Source of the DNA: Octadecabacter sp. B2R22
Lineage (GTDB): Bacteria; Pseudomonadota; Alphaproteobacteria; Rhodobacterales; Rhodobacteraceae
DNA: 64,000 bases
Reading direction: 5' to 3'
NCBI RefSeq assembly: GCF_018861045.1
Contig: NZ_JAHKQJ010000005.1
Coordinates: 62,001-126,000, forward strand
Below the pieces are notes generated by a model. It was given only the letters and a program-made list of their open reading frames with translations. It was not told the origin of the DNA and ran no database searches. Every line of letters starts with the position of its first letter. Positions within the stretch are counted from its first letter, which is position 1. Below, in pieces: positions 55,118 through 64,000 of the stretch. The position numbers and the translations under genes were made by a program.

Positions 55118-56149
55118 ATGCCTGTGCAGACCCGATCAAAACGACCCCTCACTCTTCGCGACGTTTCTGAAGCCTCCGGTGTGAGCGAAATGACCGTCAG
55201 CCGCGTGTTGCGAAACAAGGGTGATGTGAGTGCAGTCACGCGGGAAAAAGTTCGCGAAGCGGCGCGCCGATTGGGTTATGTTCCCAACAAAATCGCTGGG
55301 GCGCTTGCATCTCAGCGCGTGAATCTGGTCGCCGTCATTATCCCCTCACTCGGAAACATGGTTTTCCCCGAGGTCTTATCTGGCATTAGCGAGGTCCTTG
55401 AGGACACGGATCTTCAACCGGTCGTTGGCGTGACGGATTACCAACCCGAAAAAGAAGAGAAAGTTCTGTTCGAGATGCTGTCGTGGCGACCATCTGGCGT
55501 CATCATTGCTGGACTAGAACATTCCGAAGCGTCGCGCGCCATGTTGCTGCAGGCTGGTATTCCCGTGGTCGAAATTATGGACACCGACGGTGAGCCCATC
55601 GACACAGCCGTTGGCATTTCCCACCGTCGTGCGGGCCGTGTGATGGCAGAAGCCATCGTTGAGGCTGGATACAAACGCATCGGGTTCATGGGCACGAAAA
55701 TGCCGTTGGATCACCGTGCACGTAAACGGTTCGAGGGGTTCACACAAACCCTTGCCAAAAACGGGATCGAGATTGCAGATCAGGAATTCTACTCGGGAGG
55801 GTCAGCTTTGGCCAAGGGCCGCGAGATGACGGAAGCGATGTTAAAACGGACGCCTGACCTCGACTTTCTGTACTTCTCAAACGACATGATCGGTGCGGGT
55901 GGTTTGCTTTATTTACAAGAACAAGGCATCGACATTCCCAACAAGATCGGGCTGGCGGGTTTCAACGGTGTTGAACTTCTAGAAGGCCTTCCGAAACGGC
56001 TGGCGAGTATGGATGCCTGCCGTCTTGAGATCGGGCAAACGGCCGCGCGTATCGTTGCCGCGCGCAATGCAGACGGTGCAAGTGATGAAGGTCAGATCGT
56101 TGACCTGTCTCCGACGTTGAGCCGCGGCGATACCTTGCGCAAGATCTAA
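55118..56149 (+). CDS. LacI family transcriptional regulator
   Basis: 343 residues from ATG 55118 (MPVQTRSKRPLTLRDVS); a GTG at 55100 would add 6. The LacI helix-turn-helix (LRDVSEASGVSEMTVSRVLR) is followed by the hinge region (LGYVPNKIAGALASQRVN) and a periplasmic-binding-protein-like effector domain (about 65-343). The effector domain resembles the gluconate/GntR-type subgroup. It heads the glucosylglycerate island and probably controls it. A TTCAG...CTGAA inverted repeat (55079-55098) just upstream could be an autoregulatory site. Confidence 0.93.
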   Translation: MPVQTRSKRPLTLRDVSEASGVSEMTVSRVLRNKGDVSAVTREKVREAARRLGYVPNKIAGALASQRVNLVAVIIPSLGNMVFPEVLSGISEVLEDTDLQPVVGVTDYQPEKEEKVLFEMLSWRPSGVIIAGLEHSEASRAMLLQAGIPVVEIMDTDGEPIDTAVGISHRRAGRVMAEAIVEAGYKRIGFMGTKMPLDHRARKRFEGFTQTLAKNGIEIADQEFYSGGSALAKGREMTEAMLKRTPDLDFLYFSNDMIGAGGLLYLQEQGIDIPNKIGLAGFNGVELLEGLPKRLASMDACRLEIGQTAARIVAARNADGASDEGQIVDLSPTLSRGDTLRKI

Positions 56150-56152
56150 GCA

Positions 56153-56581
56153 ATGGCAGCGTCAGACAGCCTCAGTGGAAGTTGGACGGGTCGGTTTGAC
56201 TATGACAACATCACGTTGGGGGCGCCTGTGTCATTTGACGCTGTGTTGACCGAGACGGGCGCAACACTACGTGGCGAAATCGTCGAACCCAATACGTTTC
56301 GCGACGAGGCGACGGATACTCTTTTGGCCGTAATTGTGGGCACACGCAGCGGATCCGATGTGTCATTTTCAAAGACATACACCGATTTTGATCAAGGCGA
56401 AGACCCTGTCTACGAGGGCCGTGTCAACTCCACTGCGACACGGATAACAGGCCGTTGGCATTTTCCAAGCATGACGGGTGTCTGTGGTACGTTCCTTCTG
56501 GCGCGCACGGCACAGGCCGCGGCACGTAGAACGACCAAGGCTGCAATCGCGAGAACCCACGACGCCGAAACCACCACCTAA
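56153..56581 (+). CDS. Hypothetical protein in the glucosylglycerate island
   Basis: 142 residues, 3 bases after the LacI gene. No signal peptide. Mostly strands (SLSGSWTGRFDYDNITLGAP, FSKTYTDFDQGEDPVYEGR, GRWHFPSMTGVCGTFLLAR) with a basic Ala/Thr-rich tail, which could be a small beta-barrel such as an avidin- or lipocalin-like fold. Not recognised. Its position suggests a link with the regulator or the sugar enzymes. Confidence 0.7.
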   Translation: MAASDSLSGSWTGRFDYDNITLGAPVSFDAVLTETGATLRGEIVEPNTFRDEATDTLLAVIVGTRSGSDVSFSKTYTDFDQGEDPVYEGRVNSTATRITGRWHFPSMTGVCGTFLLARTAQAAARRTTKAAIARTHDAETTT

Positions 56582-56613
56582 ACTGACATTCGATTTGAGA
56601 GAGCCACGACACC

Positions 56614-57348
56614 ATGGGATTTGAAATTCGCACCGTCCGTGAAGAGCCAAGCAGCACGATGGCCGGCCTTTTTTCGGCCTATGCTGCTATGAAACCAACA
56701 TTTGACGCCAAGATGGCCGATCTTTTTGAGTCCATCGAAGACGGCATCGCCAAAACCAACGACCTTGGAAAGCTGCCACTCTGGGCCGATTACAAGAAAC
56801 TGAAAGACTACGGGCGTCCGATTGGAGACAACCCCAAACGCAAGATGGCTGATGTACGGACGAAGGCGGACTATTGTCAGTTCTACGCTTGGCTGGCGGA
56901 CGTGTTGCAGCCAGAGGCAATTCTGGAGTTTGGCGCCGCATTCGGGGCCAGTGGGATGTACTGGCTTGCGGGGCTCGGGCAGCGTCAATCCGGCACTCTT
57001 TATAGTTTTGAACCCAACCCCGTTTGGCACCCCATCGCTGAACAGAACTTCAACGCGATCAGTGATCGGCACCTTTTGACGCTTGGCACCTTTGAGGACA
57101 ATCTCGACGTGATTAAGCCCAAGGTGCAGATATCTTTGATCGACGCGATCCACACGCGGTCTTTTGTAGACAAACAGTTCGAACTGGTGCGCAGCGTGTC
57201 CGCGCCTGGCGCGCTTGTCCTGTTTGATGACATCCACTTTTCGCCGGACATGAAAGAGTGTTGGCAGCATCACGCACGGAACCCCGAATTCCCGGGAGTC
57301 TGGACGTTGGGCAGCCGCGTGGGTGTGGTAGAACTGCCCAAAGACTAG
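56614..57348 (+). CDS. Class I SAM-dependent methyltransferase-like protein
   Basis: 244 residues. A helical N-terminal part (about 1-95) is followed by a Rossmann-like core: ILEFGAAFGASGMYWLAGLG fits motif I, YSFEPNPVWHPIAEQNFNAI motif II, and ISLIDAIHTRSFVDKQFEL, then ALVLFDDIHFSPDMKE the later motifs. It looks like methyltransferase family 24. The substrate is unknown; methylation of a sugar acid from the neighbouring genes is conceivable but unproven. Confidence 0.75.
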   Translation: MGFEIRTVREEPSSTMAGLFSAYAAMKPTFDAKMADLFESIEDGIAKTNDLGKLPLWADYKKLKDYGRPIGDNPKRKMADVRTKADYCQFYAWLADVLQPEAILEFGAAFGASGMYWLAGLGQRQSGTLYSFEPNPVWHPIAEQNFNAISDRHLLTLGTFEDNLDVIKPKVQISLIDAIHTRSFVDKQFELVRSVSAPGALVLFDDIHFSPDMKECWQHHARNPEFPGVWTLGSRVGVVELPKD

Positions 57349-57464
57349 GCATCTCAACGCTAATTTGACCTCTGTCACAACCGTGGTCTCTTTTTGACGA
57401 CCCATTACTCCGCAAATCATGCAGATTGCTTCCTGTATAACTCAACATCGGACCTTCACTTCGT

Positions 57465-59213
57465 ATGCAAACTTCCAAGACCACTTCGTTCAGCGCGCGG
57501 CTGGCTGCACTTATCCTGCAGATTTACCCTGACATTGATGCCGACATTCTGGCCAGCAAGGTGGTTGAGGCGTTTTGGCCTGAAGGCACCAAGCCACGCA
57601 AACGCGGACGGCTGCCAAGCAACAACCTGTGGACGGAACAAGATGCGATGTTGATCACCTACGGCAATTCGATTCTGGACGGGACGCATAAACCGCTCGA
57701 TCTTTTGTACGACTTTTTGTTGCGCCGTATGAAGGGCGTGGTCAACGGCGTGCATATTTTGCCGTTCTTTCCCTATACGTCCGACGATGGTTTTGCTGTG
57801 TCGGACTTTCGCGCCGTAAATCCACAATTGGGCGATTGGCCGGACATCAACCGTATCGGTGAGGATTTTCATTTGATGTCTGATCTGGTGCTGAACCATG
57901 TGTCGAGCCAAGGGACGTGGTTCAATGCCTATCGCCAAGGCCAAGCACCCTACGACAAGTTCTTCTTTGAGGCCTCCCCTGATGATGACCTAAGTGATGT
58001 CGTTCGCCCCCGCACGACTCCCCTGTTGCAGGAAGTCGAAACCGTCAACGGACCGCGCCATGTTTGGTGCACGTTTAGTCACGATCAGATTGATGTCGAT
58101 TTTCGAAATCCCGAAGTTCTGTTGGAATTCCTGCGGATCATCCGTTTGCACGTTGAAAACGGCGTGCAGATTATCCGCCTAGATGCGGTTGCGTTTCTTT
58201 GGAAAGAGGCAGGCACACCTTCAATCCACCTGCCACAAACCCATGCCGTTGTGCAGCTGATCCGAATGCTGTGCGACTATGCTGCGGAAACGATTATTTT
58301 GCTGACCGAAACGAATGTGCCCAAAGCCGAAAACCTCAGCTATTTTGGCAATCGCAACGAAGCCCACGCGATCTATAACTTCCCTCTGCCACCGCTGATC
58401 CTGCATGCAATGATGTCTGGTTCTGCTGATTATTTACGGCGTTGGTCCAGCGGCATGCCCCCCGCGCAATTGGGGTGTGCCTACCTGAACTTCACCGCCA
58501 GCCACGACGGGATCGGGATGCGCCCAGTTGAGGGAATTCTACCAAACGACGAGCAAAACAAGATGATCGACACGATCAAGGAGATCGGTGGTTTGGTGTC
58601 TATGCGGGCGCTGCCAGATGGTGGCGAGGCTCCTTATGAGATCAACACAACCTATTACGCGGCAACGGGCCAGACATTCGAAGGCAAAGACGGCTACCAC
58701 TTTGAGCGGTTCATCTGTTCGCAAACCATAGTCATGTCACTTGAGGGTATTCCCGCGTTCTACATCCACTCGATGCTGGCGACGCCGAATGATCATGCAC
58801 AGGTCGAACATCGCGGGATGAACCGTGCGATCAACAGGCATCGCTGGGATTATCCTACATTAAACAACTTGCTGGATGATCCAAAGACGGAACAGTCCCG
58901 TGTCCTGAAAGCTTTGTCAGATCGGCTGCGCATCCGGAAAAACCAACCTGCGTTCCACCCCAATGCGACCCAATTCACGATGCCGCTGAATGATGCGGTG
59001 TTTGGCGTTTGGCGTCAGAGCCTTGATCGTCACCAATCAATTTTTGCGTTGCACAACGTCAGCAATAAAACGGTCGAGGTTTCGCATCTTTCGATGAACC
59101 TGATCGAAGATGAAGACTGGGTGGATTTGATCAGTGGCGATCCTATCAACATGGACAAGGATACGGTCACGCTTGCACCGTATCAGTGTCGATGGCTTAC
59201 CAATCGCAGCTAA
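57465..59213 (+). CDS. Glucosylglycerate phosphorylase-like enzyme (GH13_18)
   Basis: 582 residues of the sucrose-phosphorylase subfamily of GH13. TIM-barrel motifs: HILPFFPYTSDDGFAVSDF, the nucleophile Asp240 (IIRLDAVAFLWKEAG), the acid/base Glu282 (ILLTETNVP) and Asp348 in the SHDGIGMRP loop. Phosphorolysis of a glucoside gives glucose-1-phosphate. Sucrose is the classical substrate, but the direct neighbourhood of gpgS and its phosphatase points to glucosylglycerate, which related enzymes are known to split. It ends 3 bases from the gpgS stop on the other strand. Confidence 0.88.
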   Translation: MQTSKTTSFSARLAALILQIYPDIDADILASKVVEAFWPEGTKPRKRGRLPSNNLWTEQDAMLITYGNSILDGTHKPLDLLYDFLLRRMKGVVNGVHILPFFPYTSDDGFAVSDFRAVNPQLGDWPDINRIGEDFHLMSDLVLNHVSSQGTWFNAYRQGQAPYDKFFFEASPDDDLSDVVRPRTTPLLQEVETVNGPRHVWCTFSHDQIDVDFRNPEVLLEFLRIIRLHVENGVQIIRLDAVAFLWKEAGTPSIHLPQTHAVVQLIRMLCDYAAETIILLTETNVPKAENLSYFGNRNEAHAIYNFPLPPLILHAMMSGSADYLRRWSSGMPPAQLGCAYLNFTASHDGIGMRPVEGILPNDEQNKMIDTIKEIGGLVSMRALPDGGEAPYEINTTYYAATGQTFEGKDGYHFERFICSQTIVMSLEGIPAFYIHSMLATPNDHAQVEHRGMNRAINRHRWDYPTLNNLLDDPKTEQSRVLKALSDRLRIRKNQPAFHPNATQFTMPLNDAVFGVWRQSLDRHQSIFALHNVSNKTVEVSHLSMNLIEDEDWVDLISGDPINMDKDTVTLAPYQCRWLTNRS

Positions 59214-59216
59214 GGC

Positions 59217-60437
59217 TTAGACGTATTCTTGTTCGTCGGCTTTAGCAGCGGCGGCCATATCGCTCAGGAATGTCGGATCGGCAGAATGAACACGATTCCA
59301 CGTTGGGATGAACGGTGTTTCATGGGGATTCTCCAAGAATACCTGCCCCGCCTTCATGATGTTTTCTGCAAACAGCTCGATCGACCGTTCCTCTGTGTGG
59401 CGATCAATCGTCAGCCCGTTCATCTTGGCGTCGTTGTAATAGGATTCGAGCAAATCAAGGGCGCAGCGATAATACGTCGCCTTCAACGTGCGAAACACAT
59501 TGGCCGTAAAAACGGTGCCGTCAGACGCGAGCTTGCGAAAGATCGCTTTGCAGATGTCCGTGGACATTCGATTTAGGCCGGCGCTGGATTCCTCTGGGCT
59601 GAGGGACTGGTGTTTGTGATCATAGGCGTCCGAGATATCAACTTGGCAAACCGCTTTAGGCGCGAGGTTGCGCCACGCTTCGGACAGGACCCCAATTTCC
59701 AAGCCCCAATCAGACGGCATCCGAAGGTCCGGTAAAATCGCAGTGCGCATCGCAAATTCGCCTGACAACGGATACCGAAAGCTACGCAAGTAATCGATGT
59801 AATCACGATCCCCCACGACCCGTTTCAACGCAATCAACAGTGGGCTCACCAAAAGCCGCGTTACACGACCATTGAGATTTCCACCGCCTATGCGGGGATA
59901 GTAACCTTTGGCGACTTGATACGGAAATGTTGGGTTCGCGACGGGGTAGACCAAACGCGCCAACATCTCTTTGTTGTAGGTGAGGATATCGCAATCATGG
60001 ATCGCCATCACAGCGCTGTCCGCGCATCCGATCAAATATCCAAGGGACGCCCAAACGTTTTTGCCTTTGCCTTGCTCCATCGGCGCCAGCCCCATGGCCT
60101 CCAGACGAGCGCCCAGCGCGAGCATACGCGGGCTATCATTCCAGATGACGATGTGGTTCTGGCCCAGCCCTTCAAAGAACTTTTTCGCGTGTCGGTACTG
60201 CGCCTCATCGGCAGCATCCAGACCGATAATGATGCGGTGCAGGTAGCTGACCTTTGCCAATTCGGACAGGATATGGGGCATCGCCTCACCCTCAAGCTCT
60301 GAATAAAGGCATGGCAAGATCAGCGAGATTTTCCGTGATTGCGCAAAGACCGACAGCTCGTGCTCCATCTCGTCAGCGGACCTCGCCCGAAGATTGTGCA
60401 GCGTTGTGATGTTTCCGTTCTGATGAAAATCAGCCAT
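59217..60437 (-). CDS. gpgS: Glucosyl-3-phosphoglycerate synthase (GT81)
   Basis: 406 residues. GT-A fold features: SLILPCLYSELEGEAMPHIL near the N-terminus, the DxD in AIHDCDILTYNKEML, GGGNLNGRVTRLLVSPLL, and MPSDWGLEIGVLSEAW with the later DHKHQ, which mark the GpgS branch of GT81. It joins glucose from UDP- or ADP-glucose to 3-phosphoglycerate. The phosphatase gene lies 11 bases upstream on the same strand, so the two form an operon. MpgS-type mannosyl specificity cannot be fully excluded. Confidence 0.87.
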   Translation of the reverse strand: MADFHQNGNITTLHNLRARSADEMEHELSVFAQSRKISLILPCLYSELEGEAMPHILSELAKVSYLHRIIIGLDAADEAQYRHAKKFFEGLGQNHIVIWNDSPRMLALGARLEAMGLAPMEQGKGKNVWASLGYLIGCADSAVMAIHDCDILTYNKEMLARLVYPVANPTFPYQVAKGYYPRIGGGNLNGRVTRLLVSPLLIALKRVVGDRDYIDYLRSFRYPLSGEFAMRTAILPDLRMPSDWGLEIGVLSEAWRNLAPKAVCQVDISDAYDHKHQSLSPEESSAGLNRMSTDICKAIFRKLASDGTVFTANVFRTLKATYYRCALDLLESYYNDAKMNGLTIDRHTEERSIELFAENIMKAGQVFLENPHETPFIPTWNRVHSADPTFLSDMAAAAKADEQEYV

Positions 60438-60448
60438 GAGCGTCTATC

Positions 60449-61246
60449 CTAGTGCAATTCAAGTTTGTGAAGTAGAGACAGGACCGCCTCAGCCCAGCCT
60501 GTTGGGCCTGCGGAAACTGTTCTTATGATTTGGCCGGCCTCTTCGCCGCTTAGGGGCGGAAGGGGCGCGCGATTTGGGTTGGCAACGACGACACCATAAT
60601 CAGCGTTTTCCAACATCTGTATGTCATTCGGGGCATCCCCTAAGGCGATGGTATGCTGCGGCTTATACGCGTCGATGATCGTACGCATCTGGTCAACTTT
60701 GTTGCCACCAAACGAAAGCGTCAGGAAGCGACCGCCTTGCTGTGCAATAATTCCGTCTTTCTTTAGGTGATCCACGAAGGCGACCTTTTGCACGTCCGTC
60801 CCTAACCACTGCCCTGGTTCTGAAAAGGCCCGTTGCTGGGCTAATGCCGCGTCCGTCTGCGAAAGGCCTGTCATCTCGGCCACTTGCGTTGTTGTCACAT
60901 CCCCAAACCCACGAAAGAGACCGCGTAGGTCCTCGGGTGCGCGGTTGAGCGCCTCACGAACGGCTGCGTAGCTTGCCCCCCCTGGAGTGGCCGTTTCATT
61001 GGGCGGCAGAATACCTGCACCGTTTTCAACGATGGCGGGCCAATCATCCAACCCAAGGGAGGTGCGCAAGGTGGCAATTTCAGGAGTGGTCTTACTGCTC
61101 GCCAGTACAACGCCTGCGGAAATTTGATTAAGAACGGTCAGCGCTGGCTGTGCAGCATCCCAGCGGTAAGTTTCGTGATCGATCAATGTACCGTCAAGAT
61201 CGGTAAACACGATAAGCTGGGTATTGGACTTCATGCCGTAAAACAT
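60449..61246 (-). CDS. HAD-IIB phosphatase, glucosyl/mannosyl-3-phosphoglycerate phosphatase type
   Basis: 265 residues from ATG 61246; an ATG at 61234 (MKSNTQLIVF) is equally possible. HAD motifs: IVFTDLDGTLIDHETY, VVLASSKTTPEI, the Lys of FGGNKVDQM and ALGDAPNDIQML. The LxIDHETYRWD and VENGAGI segments are those of the mannosyl-3-phosphoglycerate phosphatase family, which also serves glucosyl-3-phosphoglycerate. It would release free glucosylglycerate. Encoded 11 bases upstream of gpgS. Confidence 0.88.
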   Translation of the reverse strand: MFYGMKSNTQLIVFTDLDGTLIDHETYRWDAAQPALTVLNQISAGVVLASSKTTPEIATLRTSLGLDDWPAIVENGAGILPPNETATPGGASYAAVREALNRAPEDLRGLFRGFGDVTTTQVAEMTGLSQTDAALAQQRAFSEPGQWLGTDVQKVAFVDHLKKDGIIAQQGGRFLTLSFGGNKVDQMRTIIDAYKPQHTIALGDAPNDIQMLENADYGVVVANPNRAPLPPLSGEEAGQIIRTVSAGPTGWAEAVLSLLHKLELH

Positions 61247-61376
61247 GATCCCTGCATCTACGGATCACAACAGATCAGAGCCAAGGCAAGGCGCGCCGAC
61301 TTCGGAAAAGAAACGAATTGAAGCGGAATGCCTAAAAATCAGGCGCACAGCAAAGAATCAGTATTGGTGGAGAAAG

Positions 61377-61452
61377 TGGTGAGCCGTGATGGGTTCGAAC
61401 CATCGACCTACTGATTAAAAGTCAGTTGCTCTACCAACTGAGCTAACGGCCC
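61377..61452 (-). tRNA. tRNA-Lys (anticodon UUU)
   Basis: 76 bases with an encoded CCA. Acceptor arms GGGCCGT and ACGGCTC (one G-U), anticodon arm ACTGACTTTTAATCAGT with centre TTT, and T-arm GTTCGAACC. It stands alone between the phosphatase gene and dapF. Confidence 0.95.
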
Positions 61453-61548
61453 ACGAGGGCTGCATTTAGAAACCATGGCCCCCGCGGTCAACCCCTAATC
61501 TCGCCATAAGACTGGATTCATTTCCATCGCTCACCTATATCCGCGATC

Positions 61549-62361
61549 ATGACACAAACAGCAGGCATTTTGCCGTTCATGAAGATGCACGGCCTTGGCA
61601 ACGATTTCGTTGTAATCGATGAACGTGACGGCGTTCAGCGCGTAACCGATTCTATTGTTTGTGCAATTGCGGACCGCCATCGCGGTGTCGGTTTTGATCA
61701 GTTGGCCGTAATGTCTCTTCAGGGCAATGCGGATGTCCATCTGACGTTTTATAATAGTGACGGCAGCACCGCCGGGGCCTGTGGCAATGCCACCCGCTGT
61801 ATCGCTCGGCTTATTATGGATGAAACGGGCAAATCTGATCTGACGCTAACGACGGATCGCGGCACGTTACTGGCGCGGGATGCTGGCAATGGTCTGACGT
61901 CTGTGAACATGGGGCATCCTCAGCTGACGTGGGATACGGTACCGCTGGCTCAGGATGTTGATCTTGATGACTTGCCGATTTCAGGCGCGCCGCTTGCGAC
62001 AGGTATGGGAAATCCACATTGCACGTTTTTTGTAGATGATGCTGAGGCTATCGACCTTGAGGGGCGCGGTGCCGAGATTGAACACCATCCGTTATATCCA
62101 GAGCGCACCAATGTTCAGTTTGCCCACGTCATCGGCCCTGACCATCTGCGGATGCGTGTTTGGGAACGTGGGGTTGGCGTGACTTTGGCGTCTGGGTCTT
62201 CGTCTTGTGCCACCGCTGTTGCGGCGCACCGCAAGGGGCTGACAGGCCGTAGCGTCCAGATCGATCTGGACGGCGGCACAATCCACATTGATTGGCGCGA
62301 TGATGGCGTCTGGATGACGGGCCCGACGGCGCATGTCTTTGATGGTTTGTGGCACCTATGA
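61549..62361 (+). CDS. dapF: Diaminopimelate epimerase
   Basis: 270 residues. The catalytic pair is present: Cys78 in GACGNATRC and Cys220 in [13 protein letters not shown]. The opening [15 protein letters not shown] is family-typical. It interconverts LL- and meso-diaminopimelate for lysine and peptidoglycan. The stop overlaps the mtaB start (ATGA), and it heads an operon with mtaB and a GST. Confidence 0.96.
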   Translation: MTQTAGILPFMKMHGLGNDFVVIDERDGVQRVTDSIVCAIADRHRGVGFDQLAVMSLQGNADVHLTFYNSDGSTAGACGNATRCIARLIMDETGKSDLTLTTDRGTLLARDAGNGLTSVNMGHPQLTWDTVPLAQDVDLDDLPISGAPLATGMGNPHCTFFVDDAEAIDLEGRGAEIEHHPLYPERTNVQFAHVIGPDHLRMRVWERGVGVTLASGSSSCATAVAAHRKGLTGRSVQIDLDGGTIHIDWRDDGVWMTGPTAHVFDGLWHL

Positions 62362-63611
62362 GCGCGCCCAAGTTCACAACACTCGGCTGCCGCCTAAACG
62401 CCTATGAAACCGAAGCGATGAAAGAACTCGCCGGCGCGGCAGGCGTTGAAAACGCTGTCGTCGTAAACACATGCGCCGTAACCGCAGAGGCTGTGCGCAA
62501 GGCCAAGAAAGAAATCCGCAAACTGCGCCGTGAAAACCCTGATGCGACATTGATCGTGACCGGATGTGCGGCACAAACTGAACCCGAAACATTCGTGGCG
62601 ATGCCAGAGGTCAGCAAGGTCATCGGCAATACTGAAAAGATGCAGCCTGAAACGTGGAACGGGATGGCGCCTGACTTGATCGGTCAAACGGAACCTGTGC
62701 AGGTTGATGACATCATGTCGGTCACGGAAACCGCTGGCCATTTGATTGACGGATTTGGCACGCGGTCCCGCGCTTATGTGCAGGTTCAGAACGGCTGCGA
62801 TCACCGCTGCACGTTTTGCATCATCCCCTACGGTCGCGGCAATTCGCGCAGCGTGCCAGCGGGTGTTGTGGTTGAACAGATCAAACGCTTGGTTGGCAAA
62901 GGGTACAACGAAGTCGTCCTTACGGGCGTGGACCTGACCAGTTGGGGCGCGGATTTGCCTGCGATGCCAAAACTCGGCGATCTCGTCATGCGCATCCTGA
63001 AACTTGTGCCTGATCTGCCGCGCCTGCGGATCAGTTCGATTGATTCGATCGAGGTTGACGAGAACCTGATGCAAGCCATCGCGACCGAACCGCGTTTGAT
63101 GCCGCATCTGCACCTGTCCCTACAACACGGCGATGATCTGATCCTCAAGCGCATGAAACGTCGCCATCTTCGCGACGACGCAATCAAGTTTTCCGAGGAC
63201 GCCCGCAAACTGCGCCCCGACATGACGTTTGGGGCAGATATTATCGCTGGCTTTCCGACCGAGACTGAGGCGCATTTTGAAAACTCGCTTAAGCTGGTCG
63301 AAGATTGTGCCCTGACGTGGCTGCATGTGTTTCCATACTCTCCGCGCCAAGGCACCCCTGCCGCCCGAATGCCCTCAGTGAACGGCAAAGACATCAAGGC
63401 ACGCGCGGCACGTCTTCGTGCGGCGGGTGACAAAGCTGTTGCCAGCCACCTGTCAGCACAGCTCGGCAAGACGCATCACATTTTGATGGAAAACCCGCGT
63501 ATGGGTCGTACCGAGCAGTTTACCGAAGTCACGTTTGGTGCCGACCAACCCGAGTCGCAGATCGTGACAGCCGAGATCACTGGCGCACGTGATCATCAGC
63601 TCACGGCATGA
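62358..63611 (+). CDS. mtaB: tRNA t6A37 methylthiotransferase MtaB
   Basis: 417 residues from ATG 62358. N-terminal UPF0004 domain with three Cys ([25 protein letters not shown]) for the auxiliary cluster, then the radical-SAM cluster C147-x3-C151-x2-C154 (CDHRCTFC) and [12 protein letters not shown], and a C-terminal TRAM-like tail. It adds a methylthio group to t6A37 in tRNAs decoding ANN codons. It overlaps dapF and the GST gene by 4 bases each. Confidence 0.93.
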   Translation: MSAPKFTTLGCRLNAYETEAMKELAGAAGVENAVVVNTCAVTAEAVRKAKKEIRKLRRENPDATLIVTGCAAQTEPETFVAMPEVSKVIGNTEKMQPETWNGMAPDLIGQTEPVQVDDIMSVTETAGHLIDGFGTRSRAYVQVQNGCDHRCTFCIIPYGRGNSRSVPAGVVVEQIKRLVGKGYNEVVLTGVDLTSWGADLPAMPKLGDLVMRILKLVPDLPRLRISSIDSIEVDENLMQAIATEPRLMPHLHLSLQHGDDLILKRMKRRHLRDDAIKFSEDARKLRPDMTFGADIIAGFPTETEAHFENSLKLVEDCALTWLHVFPYSPRQGTPAARMPSVNGKDIKARAARLRAAGDKAVASHLSAQLGKTHHILMENPRMGRTEQFTEVTFGADQPESQIVTAEITGARDHQLTA

Positions 63612-64000
63612 CCCAGCCAATCCTATATTCCTTCCGGCGCTGCCCCTTTGCCATGCGCGCGCGCCTTGCGATTGCGTCGTCTGGTCAACAGGTCGAACTG
63701 CGTGAAATCGTTTTGCGCGACAAGCCAGCGGCGATGTTGGAGGCCTCACCAAAGGGCACCGTACCTGTGCTGATCGCCGACAAGGTTATCGACGAATCCT
63801 TGGACATTATGCATTGGGCACTGGGCCAATCAGACCCAGAAGGGTTGATAGCTGCGATGCCCGACAGCGGCCACGATTTGATCGCAGAGTCAGACGGCCC
63901 CTTCAAAACCGCACTGGATCACACGAAATACGCCGTGCGCCATCCTGAACTTGACCCACTCGAAAGCCGCGCCGAAGCCGCAACATTTATTGCCGAACTA
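63608..64000 (+). CDS. Glutathione S-transferase family protein (partial)
   Basis: The first 131 codons of a gene that leaves the window on the right. The N-terminal thioredoxin-like GST domain is visible: LYSFRRCPFAMRARLAIASS with a CPFA motif (Cys rather than Ser/Tyr as the active residue), NPKGTVPVL-like SPKGTVPVL, and DESLDIMHW. The Cys-type motif fits the glutaredoxin-like or omega/beta-type branch. It overlaps mtaB by 4 bases. Confidence 0.88.
   Translation, partial: MTQPILYSFRRCPFAMRARLAIASSGQQVELREIVLRDKPAAMLEASPKGTVPVLIADKVIDESLDIMHWALGQSDPEGLIAAMPDSGHDLIAESDGPFKTALDHTKYAVRHPELDPLESRAEAATFIAEL

Noticed and set aside
59217-60437. Reading gpgS as a mannosyl-3-phosphoglycerate synthase
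   Set aside because: The PSDWGLEIG and DHKHQ segments and the neighbouring phosphorylase fit glucosyl synthesis better; mannosyl use is still possible.

Overview
The window looks like a piece of the main chromosome of a marine alphaproteobacterium of the Rhodobacteraceae (Roseobacter group). Pointers are a CcrM-type GANTC methyltransferase, a perfect CtrA-type box, DUF2125, DUF3576 and DUF4170 proteins, a small-residue-rich porin, a 359-residue RibA, and Rhodobacterales-style gene order such as ftsK beside lolA and mutY beside a DUF721 gene and dsbA. Coding density is very high, many genes overlap by 4 bases (ATGA or GTGA), and no gap between genes exceeds about 270 bases. I see no insertion sequence, prophage, CRISPR array, rRNA or integrase.

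Layout. 1-4.7 kb: an XRE/cupin regulator, LysE exporter, GFA-family protein and FAD oxidoreductase operon, then free-Met-sulfoxide reductase, a gamma-glutamyltransferase and HspQ. 4.7-24 kb: housekeeping, with an AEC carrier, a lytic transglycosylase lipoprotein, lolA, ftsK, an aminotransferase, an amidase, a UbiH-type hydroxylase, Trm112, a LON-domain protein, a YbbN-like thioredoxin, exonuclease III, a second aminotransferase, a CenR-like regulator, ribA, a YkuD protein, a YggS protein and a very biased, probably highly expressed porin. 24-28 kb: leuS, lptE and holA. 28-34.5 kb: a surface polysaccharide locus with two tiny secreted proteins that share one architecture, YjbF- and YjbH-type export proteins and, divergently, a sugar-nucleotide epimerase, an initiating sugar transferase and a UDP-glucuronate epimerase. 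34.5-49.3 kb: a flavoprotein, MscS, a crotonase, an SDR, DUF2125, then a pmbA-to-lpxK operon, CaiB, DsbA, DUF721, mutY and alkB.

49.5-55 kb is a cell-cycle flavoured stretch. It holds ccrM with three GANTC sites in its own leader, rnhB, a 52-residue gene, several secreted unknowns, a membrane-anchored OmpR-type winged-helix protein, and a CtrA box in front of two tandem Tat-signal paralogues that resemble no family I can name. 55-61.3 kb is a compact glucosylglycerate island: a LacI regulator, a sucrose-phosphorylase-like GH13_18 enzyme, glucosyl-3-phosphoglycerate synthase and its HAD phosphatase, flanked by tRNA-Arg(CCU) and tRNA-Lys(UUU). The window ends in dapF, mtaB and a partial GST.

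The most promising novelties are the Tat-paralogue pair with its CtrA box and neighbouring membrane winged-helix gene, and the two tiny YjbE/GfcA-like proteins at the polysaccharide locus. All family names rest on reading motifs by eye; no database search was run.
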